Assembly (NCBI GenBank): GCA_019096155.1
Contig: JAHCVI010000001.1
Coordinates: 4,960,001-5,024,000, forward strand
DNA from: Staphylotrichum longicolle
Taxonomy: Eukaryota > Ascomycota > Sordariomycetes > Sordariales > Chaetomiaceae
DNA: 64,000 nucleotides
Direction of reading: 5' to 3'
The position numbers and the translations under genes are program-made. Below, in pieces: positions 1 through 10,361 of this stretch. The notes beneath the pieces are model-generated. The model was not told the DNA's origin. It worked only from the letters and a program-made list of their open reading frames with translations, and ran no database searches. Each line of letters starts with the position of its first letter. Position 1 is the first letter of the stretch.

Positions 1-276
1 CCGGTGAACCTCACCGCTACCTCGGTGACGCCTCGCGGAGCAGCTCCCGCCTGGATGTGAAGAGGCAGGGCGGCCTCCAAGATGCTGTCCGCGGATGTCG
101 TCCACGACGTTATAAGACTGGTTTATGAAACTAGGAGGCCGGCAGACAACCACGCCTTAGAGTCATCAGACACAAAAGGAGAGTCATCCCGACGGCTCAA
201 AGACCACTCGACGCACCTTCGCAAACCACACCAGGTCTAACAATCAATCACGCGCCAAACCCCAGCAGCTTCCAAG

Positions 277-559
277 ATGCCTTCCCAGAGTGGACGGTCG
301 AACGTGAGTTCCCTTCCTGTCCCGACCGCACCACTGCCTCCTGTCCTTGGGCCCAAAACTAACCTTGTCCCTGATCCAGAACGCCGTTCAGGTGTTTGTG
401 CAGTGGAGGTGTTGCAACTGCCACTACCTCAACACATGGGGCCGGCAGCTCCAGTGCGTCAACTGGCCCTGCCAGCACGCCTACTGCAAGGATGACTGCG
501 ACAAAATTCGTACCCGCGTCCGCGTCGACGCCAACGGGTCCTCGTCACGGCGGTCCTAG
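277..559 (+). CDS. Small Cys-rich hypothetical protein (possible zinc-binding)
   Basis: Two exons (277-303 and 380-559) separated by a 76-nt GTGAGT...CAG intron give a protein of about 68 residues. After a nine-residue start the second exon encodes a compact core with seven cysteines (WRCCNC, LQC, PC, YC, DDC) and two histidines, a spacing that suggests a small zinc-binding fold. The tail is basic and serine-rich. I do not recognise a named family. The clean splice junction, which keeps phase 0 and joins the ATG to the Cys-rich frame, is the main support; without the intron neither frame makes a sensible protein. It could also be a fragment of a longer gene lying to the left of the window. 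Confidence 0.5.
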
Positions 560-2680
560 ATGGTGTTGCACAGCCAACACATCCACGCCACGCCGAACGG
601 TTCTCCAGCGAGAAGCAACTACGTCCGCGTCGAGGGACGCTGGTCTACGACGACCTCCCTCGACTTCCGTCGTCGTCGAGGACGTCCCAGAGGGGCACCG
701 CACGGCATGCGCATGGCCGACAACATCAGCAGCTGCTGGAACATGGCATGGGACAGCGATGAGCGAGGTGTCCAAGGGGGGGCCAAGGGAAGAATAGCGG
801 GTCGGGCGGAGGTGGCGGGCGGGAGCGGGGTTCTCTCGCCCAGTGGTGAACATGATCTGTCCGGTGCACTCGTGGCTACCTTGGTCGGTTCTACTGTGGT
901 GGTTTGATGGCTCACTCGGTTTTGTGTTTTCTTTTTCGGGTTCCGACAGCACCGGTCGTTTTCTCTAGAGGCTTGGGCCACTCCCATTGGGATTTTTGTT
1001 TTGCTTGTTCTGCGGCTGCAGCTTTGCGAGCTGGCAGGTTTGGTTTCCTGGGGCCTGTTTTCTCATTTTTCCTTCCCCTTTCCTCATTACGACAGAACCG
1101 ACCTTGCTGTCCGTCACCACGTGGCGTCTGGGAGGTTTGGGACATGATGATCAGTGTTTACTAGCTTTTTTCATTATTCTGCATTCTGGTCTGGTCTGGT
1201 CTGGTCTGGTCTGGTCGTTCGGCGGTTTGGCTGGGTTCATTATAGAGTTAGGCACCTCATAGCGTTTCTCAAATTCGACTGCATCTTCTTTTCTTTCCTA
1301 CTTCGACTGTCTGCAATCGCAACTTTTGCTAAGATACTGCAACTCTCACCACACGACTACTCACGATGAAAGGTAAACAGAGGGGGAGAAGAAACCAGTC
1401 TTGGGCAACTGGGTTGGGCGCAGGATGATGCCGTGGCCCGGCTTGTTTTCTCTTTTCTCTTTTCTCATCGTTGGGATAACTTCGAACAGGGCGCACTGGT
1501 TTGCCTGGTGGACTCAACAGAATAAAAAGGCAGACATGTTGGGAAAGGCAGAGAGGCAGTGCCAGCAGTGGGTTTGTCTCACATATCGTCATTGTTTTGT
1601 TTCTGAAGGCTCGTGTCAACCAGACTTTCAGGGGTTCTGCGCAGTCGAATCACAGAGCGCACGCCACTCCTGGCAGACCGCCGGGCTCATCGTCAGGCTC
1701 CGGAACTTGTTGGCAAAAGGGGGCTGAGGGCGACAAGGTGCCTTTTGTCTCAGGCACAAAGCACACTCGATCTCATTCATGTTTCACGGCATGAGCCCCA
1801 GGAAAAAGCTGGACACGGCGATTTGGGAATGCAACCGCGTGCGGATACCGCCCCGTTGGTCCTCGGGAAACGTGCAGGTTCTCTCAAGGCCCAAGGCAGC
1901 CGGCCCCCACGGGGCTGCAACAGGCAACCACCATGCGCTGGCAAGGCAATGAAAAAGGGTCGCCAAATGCTGATTTTTCCCACATCTCTCACCGATTTTG
2001 GGATTTCCAGGTTTGGGACCTTGCAGGTCCCGGATCCGCGTCCGCCACACAGGTGATTTTAAGTTCATGCGGGGTAACCTGAATGTCAGCCACGAGTTCC
2101 TTCATCTGAACCAGTTGACGTTTTGTGGTTCCTTTGTGTTGCCCGAGGAAGAGCTCAGACTTGACTGATTGGCCAATGTCCGGTGCGCTGCCCCTCGTTG
2201 GCGAAAGTGTCAAACCGGCCAACACAGAGTGTCTGGTCAGGGACCTACCTTACCTTAGGAGGGTAAGTACCTTGCCTTCCACAGCATTTGGGCATAAAGG
2301 CAATCCGAAAGCCGCCATCTAGCCGCATGGCACCCACGCGGGCAAATTGCCCACAGACCCCCGCTGTTGCTGTTTGCTGATCACACCATTGACATGGGAT
2401 GAAAACCGCAAGCTTCTCTTTTCAGAATGATGTTTCTGAGTCTGAGACATATGGGCACCTTCCAGTCCAGAGTCATTGTACCGAGGTGAAACTATAAGTG
2501 GGGAGCAGCACTCCCGCAACAACCAATTGTTGGCGCTGCTGCTCCCCAATCCGGCTGTGTGATCCGCCAACGCTCAACTCCATGAGCAACACTCCGGAGA
2601 TACTCAACCACACGTCTTCCTCAACCTCCCTAACCCAACCAGAAACCCTTCCGAGGACCTAACATATCCGACACTTCAAG
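560..2680. other. Intergenic, no gene seen
   Basis: About 2.1 kb with only short frames lacking any recognisable protein. It should hold the 3' region of the small Cys-rich gene and the promoter of the tyrosine phosphatase. It contains a pentanucleotide microsatellite near 1.2 kb, listed separately. Confidence 0.6.
1185..1216 (+). repeat. (TCTGG)6 microsatellite
   Basis: Six perfect copies of the pentamer TCTGG plus a partial seventh. It lies in non-coding sequence. Confidence 0.95.
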
Positions 2681-4406
2681 ATGTCTGGTCTCAACCCGGA
2701 CGGGGCTGCAGCCCAGAGTCACACCCCACCAACAACCCACCCCACCCCTCCCTCACCCCCCTTTGTCCACGTCGCCGGCGCCGACAACTTCCGCGATGCG
2801 GGCGGCTACGCCCTCGACGGGCAACCGGGCAAGGCCATCCGACGCGGCGTGGTCTTCCGCTCCGCCCACCTGACGGACCTCGAGGACGACGGCGTGGCCA
2901 CCCTCCAGCGGCTCGGCGTCACCCACGTCTTTGACCTGCGGTCGTTTCCCGAGATCGACAAGGAGGGCCGCTCGCGGGCGTGGGAGGGCGCCACCTCCCA
3001 GCTGCTGCCCGTCTTCCTGGGCAAGGACTACCGCCCTGAGGCGTTGGCTGTGCGCTTCAGACACTATAGCGACGGGCCCGAGGTCAGTCAGTTTTGAGCG
3101 ATTTTGCCCGTATCCACATCCTTTTCCCTTGTGTTTCACGTTCTGTATGGCCCCCCTCTGGTGCCCGTCCTTGGAGCGCGGGCAACAACACAAGGACCTT
3201 GCAGGAAGCCCACGACGGTGCCTTGCAGAGACGGTGGTGTGGGGCCGCGGCGGAAGGCGGAAAGCGGAAAGCGTCTGCCGGCCGGAAAAGGGGCAAACAT
3301 GCACAGGCGTGAGCTGGGCATGCCACGTTCCATCACACCGACTCCGTCTCCCCAATGTCCGCCTTCGTCCGCCTTCGTCCGCCCCGCGCCCTCCCATACC
3401 CCCGTTGGGCACAATGACGAATCTCTCTCTTTAACCCACCCAAGCCGCCTCAACCAAAAACCAGTGCTGACAAGCAGCACACCCCAGGGATTCGTGAAGG
3501 CCTACTCTGGCATCCTGTCCACCGCTGCCGAGCCAGACCACCCATACGCACCCTACCACAAGATCCTCGAGCACCTCGCCTCACCCACGAACCCCCCAAC
3601 GCCCCTGCTGGTACACTGCTCGGCGGGCAAAGACAGTAAGCCCGCCCCCCCGACCACCCCCCTTTCAGATTGTCCTCATCACTTTGCCATGGGCAACCCC
3701 CCCCTCGGCTAACCACCCCCGGCCTTCCTTGCGCCCCCTGCGCCAAACAGGAACGGGAGTCATCATCGCCCTCATCCTCTCCCTCTGCGGCCTCTCCGAC
3801 GACGCCGTGGCGGCCGAGTACAGCCTGACCGACCGGGGGCTTGCCCGGCGCAAGGAGGCGATCGTGCAGCGGCTGATTGGCGAGGACGCGCCGCTGTGTG
3901 GCCAGCGAGCGCGGGCTGAGATGATGGTTGGCGCGGCGTTAGTTTTTTTTTTTTTTTTTCTTTTTTCTCGTTCCCTTTTCCTTTCCTTCCCCACTCCCTC
4001 TCCTCCTTTTCCTTCCCCCTTCTGTTCTCCATTTTTGCCTCTCCTCTCTCCTGTTGCCTCTCTGCTCTCCAATTTTGCCTCCCCCCCCTCTCTCTCCTGT
4101 CCTGTTGCCTCCCCCTCCTCCGTCCCCTGCCCTCCTCTCCCTCCCATCAGACCCCTGTCTCTGTGTATCTCGACGAGTCAGTCCAGGTTGGCTGACCGCC
4201 CGACCAGCAAAGAAAACATGCTGGGCACCCTGGCCTTGATCCGCCAACAGTACGGGTCCGTCGAGAGCTACGTCGTCGACCACCTTGGCGTGTCGCAGGC
4301 CAAGGTCGACCAGCTCCGGCGGAACCTGGTCGTCGACCTGGCCGAGGGCGAAGAGGCGCTCGACTGGAGGAGGCACGCCGGGTCAAAGGAGGAACCGCGG
4401 CTGTAG
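2681..4406 (+). CDS. Protein tyrosine phosphatase, Y_phosphatase3 (LipA/SIW14-like) family
   Basis: Four exons (2681-3082, 3488-3635, 3751-3937, 4208-4406) join in phase to a 311-residue enzyme. The N-terminal third has the family signature NFRDAGGY. The catalytic loop HCSAGKDRTG lies across the second intron, with nucleophile Cys178 and Arg184 giving the CX5R motif. The C-terminal helices (AEMMVGAAKENML, then LALIRQQYGS) match the family. The last intron uses the donor GTTAGT at 3938, the only one nearby that fits both the phase and the family's sequence. It probably dephosphorylates phosphotyrosine or a phosphoinositide or inositol phosphate; the sequence does not decide which. No signal peptide is seen, so it is presumably cytosolic. 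The last intron is unusually pyrimidine-rich. Confidence 0.9.
3938..4207 (+). other. Homopyrimidine-rich intron (270 nt)
   Basis: Intron 3 of the phosphatase gene. After its GTTAGT donor it opens with a T run of about 18 and continues for roughly 200 nt as almost uninterrupted C/T, ending in GACCAG. Such a tract is far longer than a normal polypyrimidine signal. Confidence 0.8.
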
Positions 4407-4628
4407 TGGCTGAAATGTTTTGGTTGTTTGTTGATACAATACAAGATATAGCGCTATACACACGCAGCGACGCTGCTGCCGTCTTGCCCGCGGCCCCCTT
4501 TCTAGGCCGCTTTCTAGACTAGACTAATACATCATACAAGGACGCAAGCCCTGTGGCCGTCCTGCTTCTAAAGACACACCAGCTCTGGTGGCCCAAGCCG
4601 TGCCCTCCCACCGCTCCAAATCAAAGAA

Positions 4629-5889
4629 TCACTCCACACTGGTGGGGATCTTGAGCTCGCCTCTCTTGCGGTCCATAAACGGCACACCGTAGCGCCAGCC
4701 CACGCCCCGTCTCGCCCGGCCCGTCGGGCCCACATCCTCGGCGTTGATCTTTTCGAACCGAAACTCGAACCGGCCGCTGTCGACGCGCACCTTCCTGTCC
4801 TCGGCCGCCTGCAAGCGCGCCTGCTGCTTGGCCGCGTACGCCTTCTCGCTCTCGCTTGCCGCCTTGACGAACTCGTCGCGCGCCTCCTGCGGGCTCATGC
4901 CCGCGTGGATGTTCTTCTCCATCTGCACCAGCTCGGGGATGCGCATCTTTTGGTCGGGCGGCAGGATGCGGTCGCCAAACGCCTTGGCCGCGTCGGCGCG
5001 GGTGAACTCGCGCGACTCCGACGTCGGCACGAAGAGCTGCTGCATCGTGTAGCTGTGCACGTGGATGTCGTTGATGGGCTCGAAGGGGTCCTCGCCCTGG
5101 CGGAGGTGGGCGAGGGGGAGCATTCCTGTGACGGCGCTGGCGTAAGGGAGTGCCAAGGGTTTGTTCTGTTGACACCGTCAGTTTAACCTGGGACGGAAAA
5201 TTCGAAGCAGCGCCTCCGGGCACAGCCAGCGAGTAAACAGACGATGGGGAAAATGGGGTTTGCTTCATCAGACATCGAGCATTTTTTAACCACGGTTGAG
5301 TCTTCAAGACTAATCGAATTTTTGTTGCATATCATCACGGAAGCGAAGGGAAATGAGCGGTAAGAGAAATAAGGCGAAAAATGCAGCTCACCTCGCGCTC
5401 CCACTTTTTCTCGATCTCCTTCATCCTCACCACAGCAGCAACGCGACGCATGTCCACAGAGTACTGGGCCGAAACGGCCTTGAGCGGCATGCCGTTGACC
5501 ATGACGTCGCGCCAGATCATCTCCCTCGCCTTCTCCGACAGCACCCGCTCGCTCCGGAAATGCTTGTTGGCAGGGAACGGCATGTCGGGCCTCGTCATGC
5601 CGGATTCTGACACAGGAATGAACTGGCTGACGTAGTTTGTTTGGCCGCGCTGCGGCTCACGGAGCTGCTGCTTGGCCTCGCACCACTCCTTGAACTTGCG
5701 CCGGAGTGCCGTGACCTGTGGCGCCGGCGTTGTTGAGAAGGGCTGGCTGCATCGCGGTGCCGACGACGTTGTTGGCCGCCGTAATGGTCCCAGGGCGGCT
5801 GAGGATGAGAGGGAGGTTGCGGGTACGGGTTCGATGCAATTGAGCAGCAGCTGCGGCTGGCAGCTGCTGCCGCGTATCCGGGGCGGCAT
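4629..5889 (-). CDS. Mitochondrial small-subunit ribosomal protein mS35/Bot1-type
   Basis: Two exons (5889-5392 and 5165-4629) joined by a 226-nt GTGAGC...CAG intron in phase 0 give 344 residues. The first 65 residues are rich in Arg, Ser and Pro with few acids and end in a SQPFSTTPAP-like stretch, as expected for a mitochondrial targeting presequence. The body has a helix-turn-helix-like segment (GMPLKAVSAQYSVDMRRVAAVVRMKEIEKKW) followed by LALPYASAVTGMLP, which resembles the fungal Bot1p family, assigned to the mitoribosome small subunit. The start at 5889 was preferred because it places the basic presequence first; the frame stays open upstream. It shares its upstream region with the tail of the Ssk1 gene. 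Confidence 0.68.
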
Positions 5890-6585
5890 GGTTGTGAGGT
5901 GAATTGGTCTGGCGTGGTGTGGAGGAAGAAGGTTGAGCTCGGCAGACGGGGAACGCGATTGGAATTTTCTCGGGACGGGACCACCGCCGAGCCAGGGCCC
6001 ACAGGGACTGAATGTAACCAATAAAAGCAGCTGGTAGGAGTGTGGGCCGCCGAGCAAGCTCCCAAACGGGGGTTAGGGTTTTCTGCCATAACTGCCTCAT
6101 CGACGACGAGACTCGACTCTACCAGGTGGTCAGAGGACAGTTGCACAGTTCATTAAAGACAGTCTTCGGCCATGACTCCGGATTATCGGGGCACCAACAC
6201 TCGTACATTATGGTATCCTTTAAGCCCTAGCTGCAGTCCGTGTTCCCTGGTTTCCAACGCACGTATATATCGTTGCAATTCCTCCTTTCTGTCCCTCAAA
6301 ACGCTCGCCGCGTCCATTTCATTACTCCTCGTCTCTGTCAAAAGACTGCTCCATCCCACCTCCACCAACAATTCGGGTATCAGTAGTCTGCATGTATGCA
6401 CCCTGCCCGTGGATCCCTCTTGCAACCAAACGCCAAATATCAGGCCTAGGTCTGGAAGATTCACCCTGCAACCCCTGGGGGGAAAAAGCGACGTGTGGCA
6501 ACACGTGCCGCCCGACGCTAGCCTAGATAGCGCGAGCCTAAACACTGCAAGAGATAGGCGGAGCGATAGTAGGCTCGTGAGGCCT
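5890..6585. other. Intergenic between two minus-strand genes
   Basis: It holds the promoter of the mitoribosomal gene and the 3' end of the Ssk1 gene. A telobox-like GGTTAGGGTTTT lies at about 6071-6082. I see no other gene. Confidence 0.6.
6071..6082 (-). promoter_or_regulatory. Telobox-like motif (AAAACCCTAACC on the minus strand)
   Basis: The motif lies about 180 nt upstream of the mitoribosomal protein start. Teloboxes are common in promoters of translation genes in fungi and plants; a role here is inferred from position only. Confidence 0.35.
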
Positions 6586-9059
6586 CTATTGCCCATCAGA
6601 AGAAGAACTGTTGGGCGCGACCCTGCTCTTCTTGCCCTTGGTCTTCTTGGTAGGGGCTTCTTCACCTTCCCCCTTCTGGGTGAACGCCTTCCATTTCCGC
6701 CATCCATCGTAATCAATCAAGGCCTGCATGCAGCCCCATTCCATGACTTTGCGTTCAAGCCAGACATATGTAACAGGCTGGAGGTCGGGTCAGTTTTGGA
6801 AAGTCGGGACTCGACGAGACAGAGGAAGCGACATACCTTGGTTAAGAAGTCATTGCACCCTGCAGCCAGCGCTTCGTGACGGTCGCTTTGCAGCGAGCTC
6901 GCCGTAAGGGCGACAATAATGACTGGACTCTTGAATGCCTCCCTGTTCTGGAGCTTGTCCTCCTCGGGGATGTCTGTCTTGGACTCCTCCGACTCCTTTT
7001 CGTTGTGGGCATCATTGCCGCTGTTCGCCGTTGAGAAAGCTCCGATCGAGTTGGTGCGCTCGAGCCGGCGAATCTCGCGTGTGGCTTCAAGCCCGCTCAT
7101 GACGGGCAGTTGAATATCCATCAGCACCAAGTGAAAGCCGCCCGTACGCCACTTTGTGACAGCTTCGCGACCGTTCATAGCGGTCTGCCAGCGGACCTTG
7201 AGCCGCTTGACGAACGCCTCTAGCAGACGCAGGTTGATGATGTTGTCCTCGACAATCAAGACATTGATGGGCGGCACGCCGCCGTTGAGCATGCCCGCCG
7301 GCAGCGCGGGCGGGTCGGCCGTCTTTTTCTTCTTTGGCCGGGTGGCCGGAGGAGGTCGGGGCGAGGCTGCCCTGGGCGGCGGGGTGGCAGTTCGCGCGAT
7401 GGGGACGGACGGATCCTGGGTCGGGGGTGTCGGCAGAGGCGGGGCGGGTGGCGCAACTTGTCCGGCGCTGGTTTGTTCTGAAGAAGCACTTGAATGAGTC
7501 CTGGGACGCGGATTCGAAGACGCTGGCATCATACCATGGTTCGTGGCAACGGCAATGGTGGCGGTGTGGCCCCCGGCGCCGACAACGTTGAGGATCGTAG
7601 GAGACGATGTGTGTTGCCTCCCCAGCCGCGGCCTGTCGGGCCGCTCCCGGTACTGTCGTGTTCGTGCCGTCCCGCCCGGGGAAGGGATTTGAGGGACCTG
7701 TCCAGTGTTCAGGACCGAAATGGCGTGGGTCGCCCCATTGGCGGCGCCGGCGATGGTGACGGGAATGTGGGCGACAGCGCCAGGACCAAAGTAGTCGGTG
7801 CTTGCCTCGAGGGGCCGAAAGTCTTCGTAGCTGACCGACGTGAGGTGCTGGGCATGCGGAGGGCCATGCCTCGGGGAGGCTCGCGGAGTACGGCGGTGCG
7901 GCACGTCGATCAGTAATGCCTCGTCCACCATCTGGCCGCCGGGGAAGTATGCGTCTAGGGTACGGGCCATCGGTTCCTCGGGTCCCAGGACCCGTTCCTG
8001 TCTTTGGCCCTCTCGGGGTACGATGCGAAGCGTCAGATCGGGGGCGTCGTACTGGCGGCCGAGCGAGTTGGCGTATTTGCGCAGGATCAATTCGCGGACG
8101 TCGTCAACCAGATCCTCCTCGTTGATGGTGACGAGAGTCGCCGAGGCGCCGGGCCGCTTGACCCAAAGCTTGCGAGTCACCATGGTCGCGCTGATGGGCA
8201 GCAGCTGGTCCGAGGCGCTTTGATCGGGATCATCGGGCTGCCCGGCGTTCAGCAGCGTCCGGATCAGCGTCGTCTGTCTGTTAGGCAACAGACTCTGCCG
8301 TCTCGGCGGCGCGGATGGGCGGCTGGCCGAGTTGGACGGGCGCAATTGAGTGTTTGCGGCAGGATCCACCGAGTCTCGATGTGCGGAGGATGGACGACTG
8401 CCAGGGGGCACAGCGGGTCTAGAGGGCGGGTTGGACGGGTCCGAGCTCAGCGGCGGGTCGCTGAGGCGAACTCGTCGGACAGCGTCGGTGGAGACGGTGG
8501 TGGTGAGCTTGGGCTCATCGGCGTGCGCGGGCTGCGTTTGTGACGGCTGCTGGTTGTTGGAGTCGGCAGGGTTTTTGGTGCTGGTAGCGGGTTCGACAAG
8601 CGCTGGAACAGGGCGATCACTGCCATTCAGGCTGGGCGCGTCGCTGTTGCAGGACGCGGCGGAGGCGGCCGGTGGCACGCTGTTAGTGGCTTTTTTGGCA
8701 CTGTTTGGATTCGGGTCGCCCGCGGCAGTGTCAGAGTCGGCAGCATGGCCATTCCTTCCGCTGCTGGCTGATGAGCGCTGTTGTTTCGCGTCCTGTCTCG
8801 GCTTGTCCTTGTCTGTCAGTTGCGAGGCTGGCAGGGTCGTGGCTTGCCGTGTGTGGCTGCCAGCCTGGCCCTCAACAGCGACCGCTGTGGCTGTGGCTGT
8901 CTCTGCGTCCTTGAAGCGGCTGCCGTTCGCTGTGAAGTCGGACTCGGCACTGTTGTCGCTGTTGCGGCTGTTATTGCCATTGCTGCTGGAAGGGAGCGAC
9001 GGGATGCCCGAGTGCCGCCGCGAAATCTTGGCTCGCAACTTGGACCGAAGGTCCCCCAT
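6586..9059 (-). CDS. ssk1: Ssk1-type response regulator of the HOG stress pathway
   Basis: Two exons (9059-6837 and 6777-6586) with a 59-nt GTATGT...CCAG intron give 804 residues. The first 590 residues are disordered and rich in Ser, Pro, Asn and Arg. A receiver domain begins near residue 600 (INVLIVEDN, acidic pocket Glu604/Asp605) with phospho-acceptor Asp648 in LVLMDIQLP, the conserved Thr in ALTASS, and the conserved Lys741 in DFLTK just before the intron. An acidic insertion of about 40 residues interrupts the receiver, as is usual in Ssk1. The second exon adds a Lys-rich tail (TKKTKGKKSR). Ssk1 receives phosphate from the Ypd1 phosphotransfer protein and, when unphosphorylated, activates the Ssk2/22 MAPKKK. 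An in-frame ATG at 9209 would add 50 residues; 9059 was preferred because MGDLRSKLRAK looks like a natural start. Confidence 0.93.
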
Positions 9060-10361
9060 CACGGGGGTTGCCCAGAAGGGTGGTGGTTGATGCGAGTCCA
9101 AATTGCTGCTGGCTGGCCTCTGCCTTTGGGCGCCGCTCACTCTCTGGCTGCGATGAGCTGATGGGCGGCCGCGGCGGTCACTGTGGCTCGGATCCAAAGG
9201 CCTGCCCACAGAACGTATGTACCACTTGGAAAAGTGAATGTTGAATTGAAATGTGAGGACGGCTTTCGCGGCTTTGTTTTTGCCGTCTCACTCACGGAAT
9301 CTTTTCAGGTTCCTTCGCCACTAGATGCGCTTGACTTCACGCGGAGAGCTCTGGGGTCTGGGGGTGGGCGATAACGATGAAAAAAGGTCTTGGCAAAAGC
9401 GCTCCCCACCTGGCCGTTGCGGAAGCTCCGCCTGCCAATCGGATGCCCGCATCATGACATGGGAGCTCCCTGGCCTCTGCTGCGAGTTGCCTTTTCTTGC
9501 GCATGGCATTGGCCTTCATTTCTGCCGCATGGCCCGGCTTGTTTACTTTTGGGAATGAAAGGTTTCTGTTGATTCTGTGTAACAGATCATACGAGTCCAT
9601 GCCGGAGACGCCTTGCCAGCCATGTCTACCTATACACAGTACCAATCAAGGAGACAGTTGATGAACATCAGAACATTCCAGGTTCATGCGGCATTGTTCC
9701 TGTCCAACTAGCTCCGGGAAATTGTGACTTTGGCAGTGCTGTGTGTTGCAACCATGTTTAATCATTGGTGGAGGCCATCAATCTGGGGTTGGAAAGCGAG
9801 TTGGTGGTCCTCTGATTGAACCTCCACATTTGAGTACCAAACTTGAAAGTGTTGAACTTGGCAGATAAAATATCTCGAGGTTGTAAGTCCATTTGCTGAT
9901 GGCAGCAAACAGGCTTGTGTTGTGTAAGTTCCTGGCAATCCGTCCTAATTAGGCAAGGCAGGATTGTCAACGAAACAAATTTCCCACAGCAACAACAAAC
10001 CGTTCGCTGCGGACAAGACCAGGATCGAAACCACCGACCACAACCAACGACATCTCCCACGGCCGGCGGCGGCCTCTCGTGGGCCTCATTACACTGTTTG
10101 TCGGTAGCTCTCATACCTGGCACCATCTCCTTCTTGTGGGCCTCATTGCATTATTCGCCGGTCCTCTCATACCTGGCACCCTCTCATTGAGTCCGGCGCT
10201 TTCTGGTCTGCGACTTGCCGTCTTGCGTGCCTCACTCCTTCTGCCACTCTCATGCGCCTTCCCTGCTCACAATTCCCATTTCTGGCCCGTTTGTTCGTTT
10301 CGCACCGAAGAGCGACATAACATAAATACCGCGGCCGCACCCGGCAGCAAGGACCCCGAAG
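9060..10361. other. Divergent intergenic region (Ssk1 and P-loop ATPase)
   Basis: Leaders and promoters of the two divergently transcribed genes. The only structure seen is a 57-bp imperfect tandem duplication near 10.1 kb. Confidence 0.6.
10079..10192 (+). repeat. 57-bp imperfect tandem duplication
   Basis: Two copies, 10079-10135 and 10136-10192, both start GTGGGCCTCATT and both contain CTCTCATACCTGGCACC. They lie upstream of the P-loop ATPase ATG, in its probable promoter or leader. Confidence 0.85.

Noticed and set aside
9060..9209. N-terminal extension of Ssk1 from an ATG at 9209
   Set aside because: Adds 50 low-complexity residues before a natural MGDLRSKLRAK start; possible but not preferred.
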